Positions 28,705-36,567 of a stretch of DNA of 64,000 nt are shown piece by piece (positions within the stretch are counted from its first letter, which is position 1; every line of letters starts with the position of its first letter). Position numbers and translations under genes: made by a program. The notes beneath the pieces are model-generated. The model saw only the letters and a program-made list of their open reading frames with translations, did not search any database and had not been told where the DNA came from. The stretch spans positions 1-64,000 of the forward strand of contig JAVBNT010000003.1 of NCBI GenBank assembly GCA_031551355.1, read 5' to 3'. The stretch comes from JAVBNT01 sp031551355 (GTDB lineage Bacteria > Vulcanimicrobiota > CADAWZ01).

Positions 28705-29628
28705 TTATTTTTTATCCTCTGAATTTTTCTTCTGGGCAAAAGTAATCACAGATCCCGGCGGAACATCATGCGTAAGCCAGGTATTGCCGCCGATAACGGA
28801 GTTCTTCCCTATCGTAATCCGTCCCAAAATTGTAGACCCTGAATAGACGATAACATCGTCTTCCAGTATCGGATGCCGCAAATTGCCCTTAACGGCGCGT
28901 CCGTCCTCATCAAACTGAAAACTTTTAGCTCCAAGCGTTACTCCCTGGTATATCCTTACCCTGTCGCCGATTATACATGTTTCACCAATTACAACACCCG
29001 TTCCATGATCGATAAAAAAGCTTTTGCCTATTTGGGCGCCGGGATGTATATCTATTCCTGTAATGCTATGAGCCTGCTCGGTTATAATTCTGGGAATAAT
29101 CGGGACATTCAACTTATAAAGTTCATGGGCAATACGGTAATTGGTAACGGCAAGCAGTCCGGGATAGGAGTAAATGCATTCGTCTACGCTCGTCGCCGCC
29201 GGATCTCCGTCATAAGCGGCTCCGGCATCGAGAAGAAGCATTTCCTGAATAAATGGCAGCAATGATACAAATTTTTTAGAAATATTGCAAGCTTTTTGTT
29301 CACAATCACCGCAATTAAGATTATGTTGTTTGCGTCCGAAACAAAAACCGCGCTTTATTTGTTCGCATAGCTTCATTTGCAGTTCATCCAGGCAGGACGC
29401 CACATGTAACGGCATACTTTTCACAGAGACCCCGTCATTGCCGAAAAAACCGGGAAACAAAACAGTTCTCGCAAGCTCAATAAGATTTAAAATCTCTCTT
29501 CTTGAAGGGAGAAATACTTCCGGCCGCTGCTGAGAGAAAGAATCGGAAAAATTATGAAGAGCATTGCACAGTGAAGAGGAAATTACCGATAGCTCTGTTT
29601 CAAATTCGGAAAAAGATATATTGCTCAT
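28705..29628 (-). CDS. cysE: Serine O-acetyltransferase
   Basis: A 307-residue cytosolic enzyme making O-acetylserine from serine and acetyl-CoA. A helical N-terminal half is followed by a left-handed beta-helix of hexapeptide repeats from about residue 190 (IDIHPGAQIGKSFFIDHGTG, VVIGETCIIGD, VTLGAKSF). The longer N-terminus is typical of EpsC/large SAT forms. GAGAGG precedes the ATG. It is divergently transcribed from cysK, which uses its product; about 175 bases lie between them for shared control. Confidence 0.9.
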   Translation of the reverse strand: MSNISFSEFETELSVISSSLCNALHNFSDSFSQQRPEVFLPSRREILNLIELARTVLFPGFFGNDGVSVKSMPLHVASCLDELQMKLCEQIKRGFCFGRKQHNLNCGDCEQKACNISKKFVSLLPFIQEMLLLDAGAAYDGDPAATSVDECIYSYPGLLAVTNYRIAHELYKLNVPIIPRIITEQAHSITGIDIHPGAQIGKSFFIDHGTGVVIGETCIIGDRVRIYQGVTLGAKSFQFDEDGRAVKGNLRHPILEDDVIVYSGSTILGRITIGKNSVIGGNTWLTHDVPPGSVITFAQKKNSEDKK

Positions 29629-29804
29629 AAAAAAAACCTCTCTTCAATAAACCTTAAACGTTGTAATTCGCCAGACATCCAGTTTCTACGAAAGGAAAAT
29701 AAAACCCTACAAAAAGGTTTTGACAAAATTAGGGCGAAGCCAATAAACCATAACAAACCTAATATTCCACTAATTGTAATTTTTAATATCAAGGAGTAAA
29801 AATA

Positions 29805-30749
29805 ATGAGATATTTCAGTGACAACAGTCTGAGCATAGGGAACACACCACTGATAAAAATAAACAAAATTGCAAAAAATTCGCAAATTTTCTGCAAAATA
29901 GAAGGACAAAATCCCTCATATTCCGTAAAATGCCGCGCAGCATACGCAATGATTGAAGATGCCATCAGAACAGGACGGCTGAAACCGGGAATTGAATTGA
30001 TAGAACCCACAAGCGGCAACACAGGCATTGCTCTTGCATATATTGCGGCGGCAAAAGGCTACCGCCTGACACTTACAATGCCTGATACAATGAGTATCGA
30101 AAGAAGAAGGCTGATTGCAGTATTCGGAGCCAACCTGATCCTGACGGAAGGTGCCAAAGGAATGAAAGGCGCGATTGCCAAAGTTGAGGAACTGGTTAAT
30201 GAAAGCCCGGGCAAATATATTATACCGGGACAGTTTGACAACCCGGCTAACCCACGAATCCACAGACTGACTACAGGTCCGGAAATATGGCAGGACACTG
30301 AAGGCGAAGTAGACATAGTTGTCGCCGGGGTCGGAACAGGCGGAACAATCAGCGGAATCGGCCAGTACATTAAACACGACAGAAACAAACAGATCATGTG
30401 CGTCGCCGTCGAACCGGAGGCTTCCCCGGTAATTTCACAGGAATTAGCCGGAGAGGAATTAAAGCCGTCGCCGCACAAAATTCAGGGAATCGGTGCCGGA
30501 TTTATCCCGGCAACGCTTGATTTATCAATACTTGACCGTGCGGTAAAAATTTCCAATGAAGAAGCTATGGACACCGCCCGCAGAATGGCAAAAGAAGAAG
30601 GCATTCTTTGCGGGATCTCAAGCGGAGCGGCAATGGCGGCAGCAATCAAAATATCACAGGAAAGCGGAATGGAGAATAAAAAAATAGTCGTAATCCTGCC
30701 GGATTCAGGTGAAAGATACCTGTCCACCGCACTTTTTGAAAATATATAA
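29805..30749 (+). CDS. cysK: Cysteine synthase (O-acetylserine sulfhydrylase)
   Basis: A 314-residue PLP enzyme forming cysteine from O-acetylserine and sulfide. The PLP lysine is Lys42 in NPSYSVKCR; the phosphate- and substrate-binding loop is EPTSGNTGIALAY; the glycine-rich cofactor loop is GVGTGGTISGIG; and SSGAAMAAA lies near the end. AAGGAG sits before the ATG. It is divergent to cysE; the pair gives the cell a cysteine route and potential CysE-CysK complex formation. Confidence 0.95.
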   Translation: MRYFSDNSLSIGNTPLIKINKIAKNSQIFCKIEGQNPSYSVKCRAAYAMIEDAIRTGRLKPGIELIEPTSGNTGIALAYIAAAKGYRLTLTMPDTMSIERRRLIAVFGANLILTEGAKGMKGAIAKVEELVNESPGKYIIPGQFDNPANPRIHRLTTGPEIWQDTEGEVDIVVAGVGTGGTISGIGQYIKHDRNKQIMCVAVEPEASPVISQELAGEELKPSPHKIQGIGAGFIPATLDLSILDRAVKISNEEAMDTARRMAKEEGILCGISSGAAMAAAIKISQESGMENKKIVVILPDSGERYLSTALFENI

Positions 30750-30771
30750 GCTTTATCAAGATTTAGAGATA

Positions 30772-30812
30772 GAGGGGGCTACCTTGTTAAAAAACAGGAT
30801 GCCCTCCTTTTT
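30772..30812 (+). terminator. Intrinsic terminator after cysK
   Basis: GAGGGGGC pairs with GCCCTCC (with an inner CCTTGTT/AACAGG stem), followed by TTTTT, about 20 bases after the stop. Confidence 0.75.
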
Positions 30813-31033
30813 AAATTTCCGATAAAAGCTCCTCGCAGAGACAGGATTCACGCACGAGACACTTACTTTGCCTTTAACCAGCATTTTATAGCAATTCTAC
30901 CTATCGTGTTCAAATTATGGAAAAACTGTTTTGTTTAGCATTTAAGAAATCCTATTATTTGAGAAAAACTATATAATTGTTATAATAATTCTCAGTGGTC
31001 TTACATACGACTCATCCCTATATCGCAGACTGC

Positions 31034-31238
31034 TTTGGTTTGCTTGTTTTCTTGCTAAGACGCTCCGGAATTGACCTTAATCTCAGCAAATTCAAGAGAC
31101 AAAATACGAACTCACTCCTACGTTCACTTCGTTCAGCTCCGTAGTTTCGAACATGCATTTTGATGGAATCAGATCAGAATTTGCTGAGTTAAGGTGCCCA
31201 AATCCTCCCGCGAAAGGCAAGAAAACAAGCAAACCAAA
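31034..31238. repeat. Second copy of the palindromic element, inverted
   Basis: 205 bases bounded by perfect 22-bp inverted repeats (31034-31055 and 31217-31238) with the same core as 2734-2943. The CCCGCGAAAGG side lies at the right here and at the left in the first copy, so the copies are in opposite orientation. Confidence 0.75.
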
Positions 31239-31525
31239 CCAACAATTGCAAATATCAAATCAAATACTTTTAAGGATTCAGACATACAGCCATACAGCAT
31301 ATCTTGACAGTCCTAATTTCTTTATACATTTTGAAAAAAACTGTTATAAACAAGTTTTCTGGAAATACTATTCCAAAATCCAGTAAAAATAATATGTTAT
31401 GGAATTTAACTTCCACAATCACTGATTTAGAAAAGAGTTACTTTGCCATTCTCCGTCACTAACCGCCGACTCAGCACAATTATTTGCGATTAATCCTAAT
31501 TTAATCCATAACAAAAAGCAGGCAC

Positions 31526-31664
31526 TTATAGTAACCGGAAAAAATACGACATGATTCAATTTCTATAAATACTTAACATTAATGGACAAGTTGTCATCGC
31601 GAGTGCAGCGCGGCGATCCAGGGAGCAAAACTAAAACGATGATTATTTTTTCCGGTTACTATAA
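31526..31664. repeat. 139-bp element with perfect 20-bp inverted ends
   Basis: TTATAGTAACCGGAAAAAAT (31526-31545) and its exact reverse complement (31645-31664) flank a core with GTCATCGCGAGTGCAGCGCG. A related core lies inverted at about 23745-23773 and a half-site near 2538-2559. Confidence 0.75.
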
Positions 31665-31688
31665 ATCAATAAAGAACCTATGACAAAC

Positions 31689-31736
31689 TGAAGTGTCCCT
31701 GTATAAAAGCGTATGGCTTTTTACAGGGACACTTCA
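31689..31736. repeat. Strong hairpin, 15-bp perfect stem
   Basis: TGAAGTGTCCCTGTA pairs with TACAGGGACACTTCA, extended inward by an imperfect AAAAGC/GCTTTT pair. There is no T-run in either direction beyond the stem. It lies downstream of the selD operon. Confidence 0.6.
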
Positions 31737-31761
31737 AATTTTATAAAATGTCCATTAAATC

Positions 31762-31889
31762 TAAATCAATTCAAACCGGCGGAGATGCTAAGACAAAGAC
31801 AAATTCTACGAGCGAGTCGTAGTCCTTATCTACGTCGAGCGAGAGAATTTGTCTGCGGCGACGCAGATTCGCCGGTTTCAATTGATTTA
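31762..31889. repeat. Family A palindromic repeat, copy A3 (supplies the selD stop codon)
   Basis: 128 bases with arms TAAATCAATTCAAACCGGCG and CGCCGGTTTCAATTGATTTA. The TAA stop of selD (31887-31889 on the minus strand) is the last three bases of the right arm. Confidence 0.8.
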
Positions 31890-32951
31890 CTGGCGGAGGG
31901 TTATTTTGCCGGGCTCCCTATCCGTAATCCGCCCTATAATCACCGCACTTTCAACCCCCGACGACTTAAGCTTGGAGACTAAACCATCCGCCTGGGATTG
32001 CTCAACGAAAATCAAAAGCCCACCCGAGGTCTGAGGGTCAAAAAACAGCTGCAGACGTACGTCGTCAACCGTTTCGGCTCCGTACAAATGTCCGGAGTAA
32101 AAATCCCTGTTTCTATACAAACCGCCGGGTAATAAACCCATTGAAGCATAATCATAAGCCTTTTCCAAAAAAGGAACCGCCTGCGAATCAATAATGGCGC
32201 CCATTCCGGAACGCTGCAGGCATTCAAACAGATGACCGAGCAAACCAAAACCGGTGACATCGGTACAGGCTGTAACCGGGAACTGCTGCATAATCTCCGC
32301 CGCTGTTTTATTCAGAGTAATCATACTTTCAACCATAGCCGCAAGCGATGATTCATCATACATAGAAGCTTTTACTGCCGTTGATATAATTCCTGTTCCC
32401 AAAGGTTTTGTCAGAATAACGGCATCTCCGTTATTGACGCCCTTCTTTGTCAAAACTTTGTCAGGGTGTATCGTTCCGGTTACAGAAAGTCCGTATTTTA
32501 TCTCATCATCCATAACCGAATGGCCGCCGACAAGGAGACAGCCGGCTTTGTTCATTATATCAAGTCCTCCGGCGATAATGCTTTTTGCTACGGAATGCGG
32601 CATTTTGCCTGCCGGAAAACAAAAAATGTTCATTGCCGTAAGAGGTTTGCCCCCCATCGCATACACATCACTAAGAGAGTTGGCAGCCGCTATCTGACCA
32701 AAAAGAAACGGATCATCCACAAGCGGAGTAAAAAAATCAACCGTCTGAATGATGGCAATTTCATCGGTAAGCTTATAAACTGCCGCATCGTCCGGCTCTT
32801 CCATTCCAACCAAAAGGTTGGGATCTTTCATGAGTTGTAATCCACACAACACATTCGATAAGTCTGCAGGACCTATCTTGGATGCTCAACCGGCGGCTTT
32901 CACCAATGCCGTAAGCTTTATTTCTTCAAATTCAGACAAATCTTTTTGCAT
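31887..32951 (-). CDS. selD: Selenide, water dikinase, itself a selenoprotein (Sec22 encoded by UGA)
   Basis: A 354-residue enzyme making selenophosphate, the selenium donor for tRNA-Sec charging. The reading frame continues through a TGA at 32886-32888 (minus strand), giving GUASKIGP, where other SelD proteins have Cys or Sec and where the downstream Lys is catalytic. The start ATG at 32951 follows AAGGAGGAG. A conventional frame would begin only at about 32852 and lose the active site. Glycine-rich ATP-binding blocks follow (GMEEPDDAAVY, VGGHSVMDD, TGFGLLGHL). It is the last gene of a ptb-HD-GYP-yedF-DUF3343-selD group. Confidence 0.92.
32857..32888 (-). promoter_or_regulatory. SECIS-like element of selD
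   Basis: Eight bases after the UGA, GATAGGTC pairs with GACTTATC (8 bp, one G-U) around the loop CTGCA. Distance and size are near those of bacterial SECIS hairpins. The loop G is third rather than first or second, so the fit is not perfect. Confidence 0.65.
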
Positions 32952-33006
32952 CACTGACTCCTCCTTTCTTTATATAACTACAATTGAAATCAGGCGCGCA
33001 GGCAGA

Positions 33007-33270
33007 TCATTTCTCTACCGTATAAACAGAGCCGTCGTAACTGTAAATTTCAAAACGCTCAGCGTCAATACCCGACCTTATTGTTTCAAACGCCGAACAG
33101 GCATTTTCATGAGGTATCAGAATACACAAGCCGCAGGCTTTGGATATTTCCATCGGCAAAGGGGAAAGTTCCATAGAAACCGATTGCTTCTTTAGAAGTC
33201 TTTCTGCAGACAGTGTATCGTGTATAGATCTGAATACGACAAAATATTTTTTATCAGTATTTTTTTGCAT
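33007..33270 (-). CDS. DUF3343 family protein, putative Se/S carrier-like
   Basis: 87 residues. A small alpha/beta domain with Cys pairs in ISKACGLCILIP and a later ENACSAF matches the DUF3343 family, which commonly sits beside yedF and selD. The ATG at 33270 has GGAAGGA upstream. It is thought to carry selenium or sulfur; direct activity is unproven. It lies between yedF (47 bases) and selD (55 bases) in one operon. Confidence 0.8.
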   Translation of the reverse strand: MQKNTDKKYFVVFRSIHDTLSAERLLKKQSVSMELSPLPMEISKACGLCILIPHENACSAFETIRSGIDAERFEIYSYDGSVYTVEK

Positions 33271-33317
33271 TGACAATCCTTCCAAAAGCAAATTGCCGCA
33301 ACCGCCTGCAGATAATT

Positions 33318-33890
33318 TTAAAAATTGATGACATGAGCAGAATTTGCAACAACGCTGCAAATCTCAAACATATTCGACACAGTCCCGATTTTCAGCTCAT
33401 CAATCAAGCCGAAATAGTCAAGACAGGTCCCGCAGACAAGCAGCTCTACCCCGGCACCTGAAAGCTCCGTAAGGGCATTAAGAAATTCCGAGCCGCTGCA
33501 TGCCAGCTTGACTCCGCCGTTCAAAAAAACAACCGCAGAAACCGAACCATGCAGCTGAGGCAACGTCTTGAGATACGCATGCATTAAAACACGGCCCAAC
33601 ACCTCATCGCCCCTGCCTATTGTTTCCGCAGAAATAACGGCAGTAATCGGCGCAGACGGCTGCAGTGATGAAGAAGCGGCCGAATCACCTTTAACAGCAA
33701 ACCTAACATAACCTGATTCATCCAGACTGTCAAATTCTCTTGAAACCGATTTAAGAAAACGGCTCACATTACCGCATGAAACCGGAGAATCCAGCAAAAT
33801 ATCAAATGTTTTTCCGGGATTGGCATCCAAAAACTTTTTTACCCTTATCAAAGGTTCAGGACAATCAAGTCCCCTTACATCAATCTTCAT
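33318..33890 (-). CDS. yedF: Selenium metabolism protein YedF (TusA-like plus DsrE-like domains)
   Basis: 190 residues. The N-terminal TusA-like domain has the sulfur/selenium-carrying cysteine in RGLDCPEPL (Cys10). The C-terminal domain is DsrE/DsrF-like (VFLNGGVKLACSGSE, LVCGTCLDYFGL). YedF marks genomes that use selenium and probably delivers selenium to SelD. GGAGG precedes the ATG at 33890, and the gene overlaps the end of the HD-GYP gene by 11 bases, so translation is coupled. Confidence 0.9.
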   Translation of the reverse strand: MKIDVRGLDCPEPLIRVKKFLDANPGKTFDILLDSPVSCGNVSRFLKSVSREFDSLDESGYVRFAVKGDSAASSSLQPSAPITAVISAETIGRGDEVLGRVLMHAYLKTLPQLHGSVSAVVFLNGGVKLACSGSEFLNALTELSGAGVELLVCGTCLDYFGLIDELKIGTVSNMFEICSVVANSAHVINF

Positions 33891-34917
33891 CGCGTCCTCC
33901 AAGCTCACCGGAATCACGCAAAAAAGCAACAAAGGAAGCAACTATATCAGGTGCAAACTGGCTGCCGGCATTTTTTATAAGCTCCTCAACCGCCACTGCC
34001 GGTGAAAAAGCCTTTCGGTATGGCCTGTCAGACGTCATCGCATCAAAAGAATCGGTAACAGTCACTATTCTTGCGGAAAGAGGAATCTCTCTTTCTTTAA
34101 TGCCGTCAGGATAGCCGCCGCCGTCCCACCGTTCATGATGGTGTCTTACCGTAGGCAGAACATGAGCCATACTTTTTATCGGCCGCAAAAGTGCCTCACC
34201 GATAACAGGGTGCTGTTTCATAATTTCAAACTCAATATCGGTTAGTCTGTCCGGTTTATTGATAATCTCCTCAGGAATATTTATTTTTCCTATATCATGA
34301 AATTCACCGGCATCCCTGAACGCCTGAAGCTGACCTCTCATAAGAGAGTAAACGATCTCTTTTTCATCATCGTCGGCAAGCGAAAATGTTATCGCCGCCT
34401 GTCCAAGTTCCTTAAATTTTGCTCCGTCGGCAACCTCTTTCATAATCTCGGAATCATTGCCCAACCGCTCTGCGAGTGCGGCTGACAGATCCGTGACCCG
34501 GCAACTGTGCTGATAAGTAAACTGGGTTTCAAGCTTCATCAAAAGTTCAAACAAGTAAAGTTTTTCGCTCTCATCGGTTTCACCGAATTCATCACTCAGT
34601 TTTTTCAAAAGAGAATAAACCGAGCTTACGGCATTTCTTACCGCCGACTCCAAAGCTTTAACAAAAACGGCAGAGGCGTCGGCAGAGGGAGACATCGACA
34701 TAAGCTTGGAGGCAAAATTTCTGTCGGCAACCATTTTGTAAAAATCGCTTACGGACAATTTATCATATGATGAAACACTGACGCTGTCCTGTACATTCCG
34801 CTGCGCGGCAGGAGTCTCTTTAGGCAAAGACGTATGTGTTGCCGAGGGAAATTTAAGACCCTCAACTTTATGAGATTGCGAAAAAGAGCCGATGGGCTCC
34901 GGAGGAGTTATATTCAT
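33880..34917 (-). CDS. HD-GYP domain protein, putative cyclic-di-GMP phosphodiesterase
   Basis: A 345-residue cytosolic protein. The N-terminal ~130 residues are unassigned helical sequence. The HD-GYP metal site includes FHDIGK (about residue 206), HHHERWDGGGYPDG (about 258-271) and DSFDAMTSDRPYR. The family hydrolyses cyclic-di-GMP or related dinucleotides. It sits three bases after ptb and overlaps yedF, an odd location for a signalling enzyme: it may tie fermentation and selenium supply to second-messenger level, which is inference. Confidence 0.88.
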   Translation of the reverse strand: MNITPPEPIGSFSQSHKVEGLKFPSATHTSLPKETPAAQRNVQDSVSVSSYDKLSVSDFYKMVADRNFASKLMSMSPSADASAVFVKALESAVRNAVSSVYSLLKKLSDEFGETDESEKLYLFELLMKLETQFTYQHSCRVTDLSAALAERLGNDSEIMKEVADGAKFKELGQAAITFSLADDDEKEIVYSLMRGQLQAFRDAGEFHDIGKINIPEEIINKPDRLTDIEFEIMKQHPVIGEALLRPIKSMAHVLPTVRHHHERWDGGGYPDGIKEREIPLSARIVTVTDSFDAMTSDRPYRKAFSPAVAVEELIKNAGSQFAPDIVASFVAFLRDSGELGGRDED

Positions 34918-34920
34918 AAA

Positions 34921-35841
34921 CTAAAGTTCCTTATCCCTTAACTTTCCTGCATAAAGAACGTTGAGGGCTATTGATAAAAATTTACATGTGGAAGAATCGG
35001 CACGTGAAGTCAAAACGATAGGTCTCTTTGTTCCCAAAACAACGCCAGCAGGAACTCCGCCGCCAAAATATACAAGTCCTTTAAAAAGCCCGTTCCCCAT
35101 GTCTATATCGGATACGAAAATTACATCAGCATCTCCCGCCACCGGCGAAACGATCTTTTTCTCTCTGACGGACTCCATTGAGATCGCATTATCAAAAGCC
35201 AGAGGGCCGTCAATAAGCGCTCCCTTTATCTGACAGCGGTCAGACATTTTTGCAAGAATAGCGGCATTAAGAGTGCTTGGTATTTTTTCAGAAACCGTCT
35301 CAACCGGTCCCAAAACAGCTATTTTCGGTTTTTCCAACCCTATCAGATGGTAAAAAGCTATCGCATTTTCAAGAATAGCTACCTGTTCAGGAAGTTCCGG
35401 AGCAATATTTATCCCACCATCGGTAAGAGATAAAAACTTATGGTAACCGGGCAGCTTTATCATAAAAAGATGACTGACAACATTTGCAGTTCTTAAACCG
35501 TACTCCTTGTTAAATACTGCCTTCATCAATGTTCCCGTCTGCAAAATGCCTTTCATCAGGATATCGGCTTTTCCCGCCGAGACATATTTTACCGCCTCAG
35601 AGGCACAAAGATCGGGCTCGGCAATATCAATAATCGCACTCTCATCCAAAATATAATTGACTGCTTTGGCAAAGGACAGTATCTCTTTCTTATTGCCAAA
35701 AAGCACAGGCTCTACAAGTCCGGAAGCCTCAGCTTCCTTAAGTGCTGCAATCACGGTATCTTCATGGGCTCCCGCAACGGCTATTTTCATAGGAGCGTAT
35801 TTTTTTGCCATCTCCAACATTTCATCATATGTTTGAAACAT
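34921..35841 (-). CDS. ptb: Phosphate butyryltransferase
   Basis: 306 residues of the phosphate acyltransferase family, exchanging CoA for phosphate on butyryl-CoA. Family blocks are SLTDGGINIAPEL, ALIDGPLAFDNAIS and FVSDIDMGNGLFKGL, which distinguish Ptb from acetate-specific Pta. GGAGG lies upstream of the ATG. With buk, encoded 720 bases away on the same strand, it makes butyrate and ATP from butyryl-CoA, so the cell probably ferments to butyrate or uses the pair for branched acyl-CoA. Confidence 0.92.
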   Translation of the reverse strand: MFQTYDEMLEMAKKYAPMKIAVAGAHEDTVIAALKEAEASGLVEPVLFGNKKEILSFAKAVNYILDESAIIDIAEPDLCASEAVKYVSAGKADILMKGILQTGTLMKAVFNKEYGLRTANVVSHLFMIKLPGYHKFLSLTDGGINIAPELPEQVAILENAIAFYHLIGLEKPKIAVLGPVETVSEKIPSTLNAAILAKMSDRCQIKGALIDGPLAFDNAISMESVREKKIVSPVAGDADVIFVSDIDMGNGLFKGLVYFGGGVPAGVVLGTKRPIVLTSRADSSTCKFLSIALNVLYAGKLRDKEL

Positions 35842-35869
35842 TTAAAACCTCCGGAAATATTTAATGAGC

Positions 35870-36567
35870 GGAAAACCACCCCGCCGCTCCGCGGCATCCC
35901 TCCAAAGGAGGGGAATTTATTAAAATTCAAATCAATTCAAACAAGCAAAGATGCTAAGCAAAGGCAATTTCGACGAGCGAGACGTAGTCTTATCTCAATG
36001 TCATTAAGTTAAGAGAAACCATCTTTTAGGCTATACGTAAGCAATTAGCTTTACCGTCATTGCGAGCCTGTAAGGCGTGGCAATCCAGGCATTTATTTTT
36101 CTGGATTGCTTCGTCGGTAGCCTCCTCGCAATGACAAACATGGCAAAACCGGCAATTTAAAATCTTAACTTAATAACATTGAGTCTTACTCTACGGTAAG
36201 CGAGAGAATTTGTCTGCGACTACACAGAAACCACCCTGCTGCTCCGCGGCACCCCTCCAAAGAAGGGGAATTCATTAAAGTCTAAATCAATTCAAACAGG
36301 CGGAGATGCCAAGGCAAAGGCAATTTCGACGAGCGAGACGTAGTCGTACTTCTACGTTGAGCGAGAGAAATTGTCTGCGACTACACAAGCCCCCTGCTGC
36401 TCCGCGGCACCCCTCCAAAGAAGGGGAATTCATTAAAATCTAAATCAATTCAAACAGGCGGAGAGGCTAAGACAAAGACAATTTCGACGAGCGAGGCGTA
36501 GTCTTATCTACGTTGAGCGAGCGAAATTGTCTGCGACGACGCAGATCTGCCGGTTTCAATTGATTTA
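35870..36567. repeat. Three tandem composite repeat units (families E plus A)
   Basis: Units begin at about 35870, 36230 and 36389. Each has a GC-rich lead (GCTGCTCCGCGGCACCCCTCC type), then AATTCATTAAA and a family A body with GACGAGCGAG and AATTTGTCTGCGAC. Units one and two stop at GCGACTACACA without the right terminal arm; only the third (36441-36567) is complete, and its right arm supplies the TAA stop of buk. Unit one is split by element B1. The 35842-36564 gap holds no gene. Confidence 0.75.
35993..36183. repeat. Family B element B1 inserted in a family A repeat
   Basis: 191 bases with ends CTCAATGTCATTAAGTTAAG and CTTAACTTAATAACATTGAG (one mismatch as inverted repeats). TCTTA occurs directly on both sides (35988-35992 and 36184-36188), consistent with a 5-bp target duplication. 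The core is itself a hairpin: GTCATTGCGAG/CTCGCAATGAC and GGCAATCCAG/CTGGATTGC. Confidence 0.8.

Larger units (their letters stand above)
30813..31886. other. Gene-free ~1.1-kb repeat region
   Basis: It holds the inverted second copy of the 205-210 bp palindrome, the ~100-bp module, a 139-bp element with 20-bp perfect ends, a strong 15-bp stem hairpin and family A copy A3. No open frame here shows coding character. Confidence 0.65.

Noticed and set aside
31153..31386. 77-residue frame across the inverted palindromic element
   Set aside because: It consists of repeat sequence and has no RBS or conserved feature.
35870..36567. CRISPR-like array
   Set aside because: Only three ~160-bp units, no short identical repeats with unique spacers and no cas genes; they are composite palindromic repeats.
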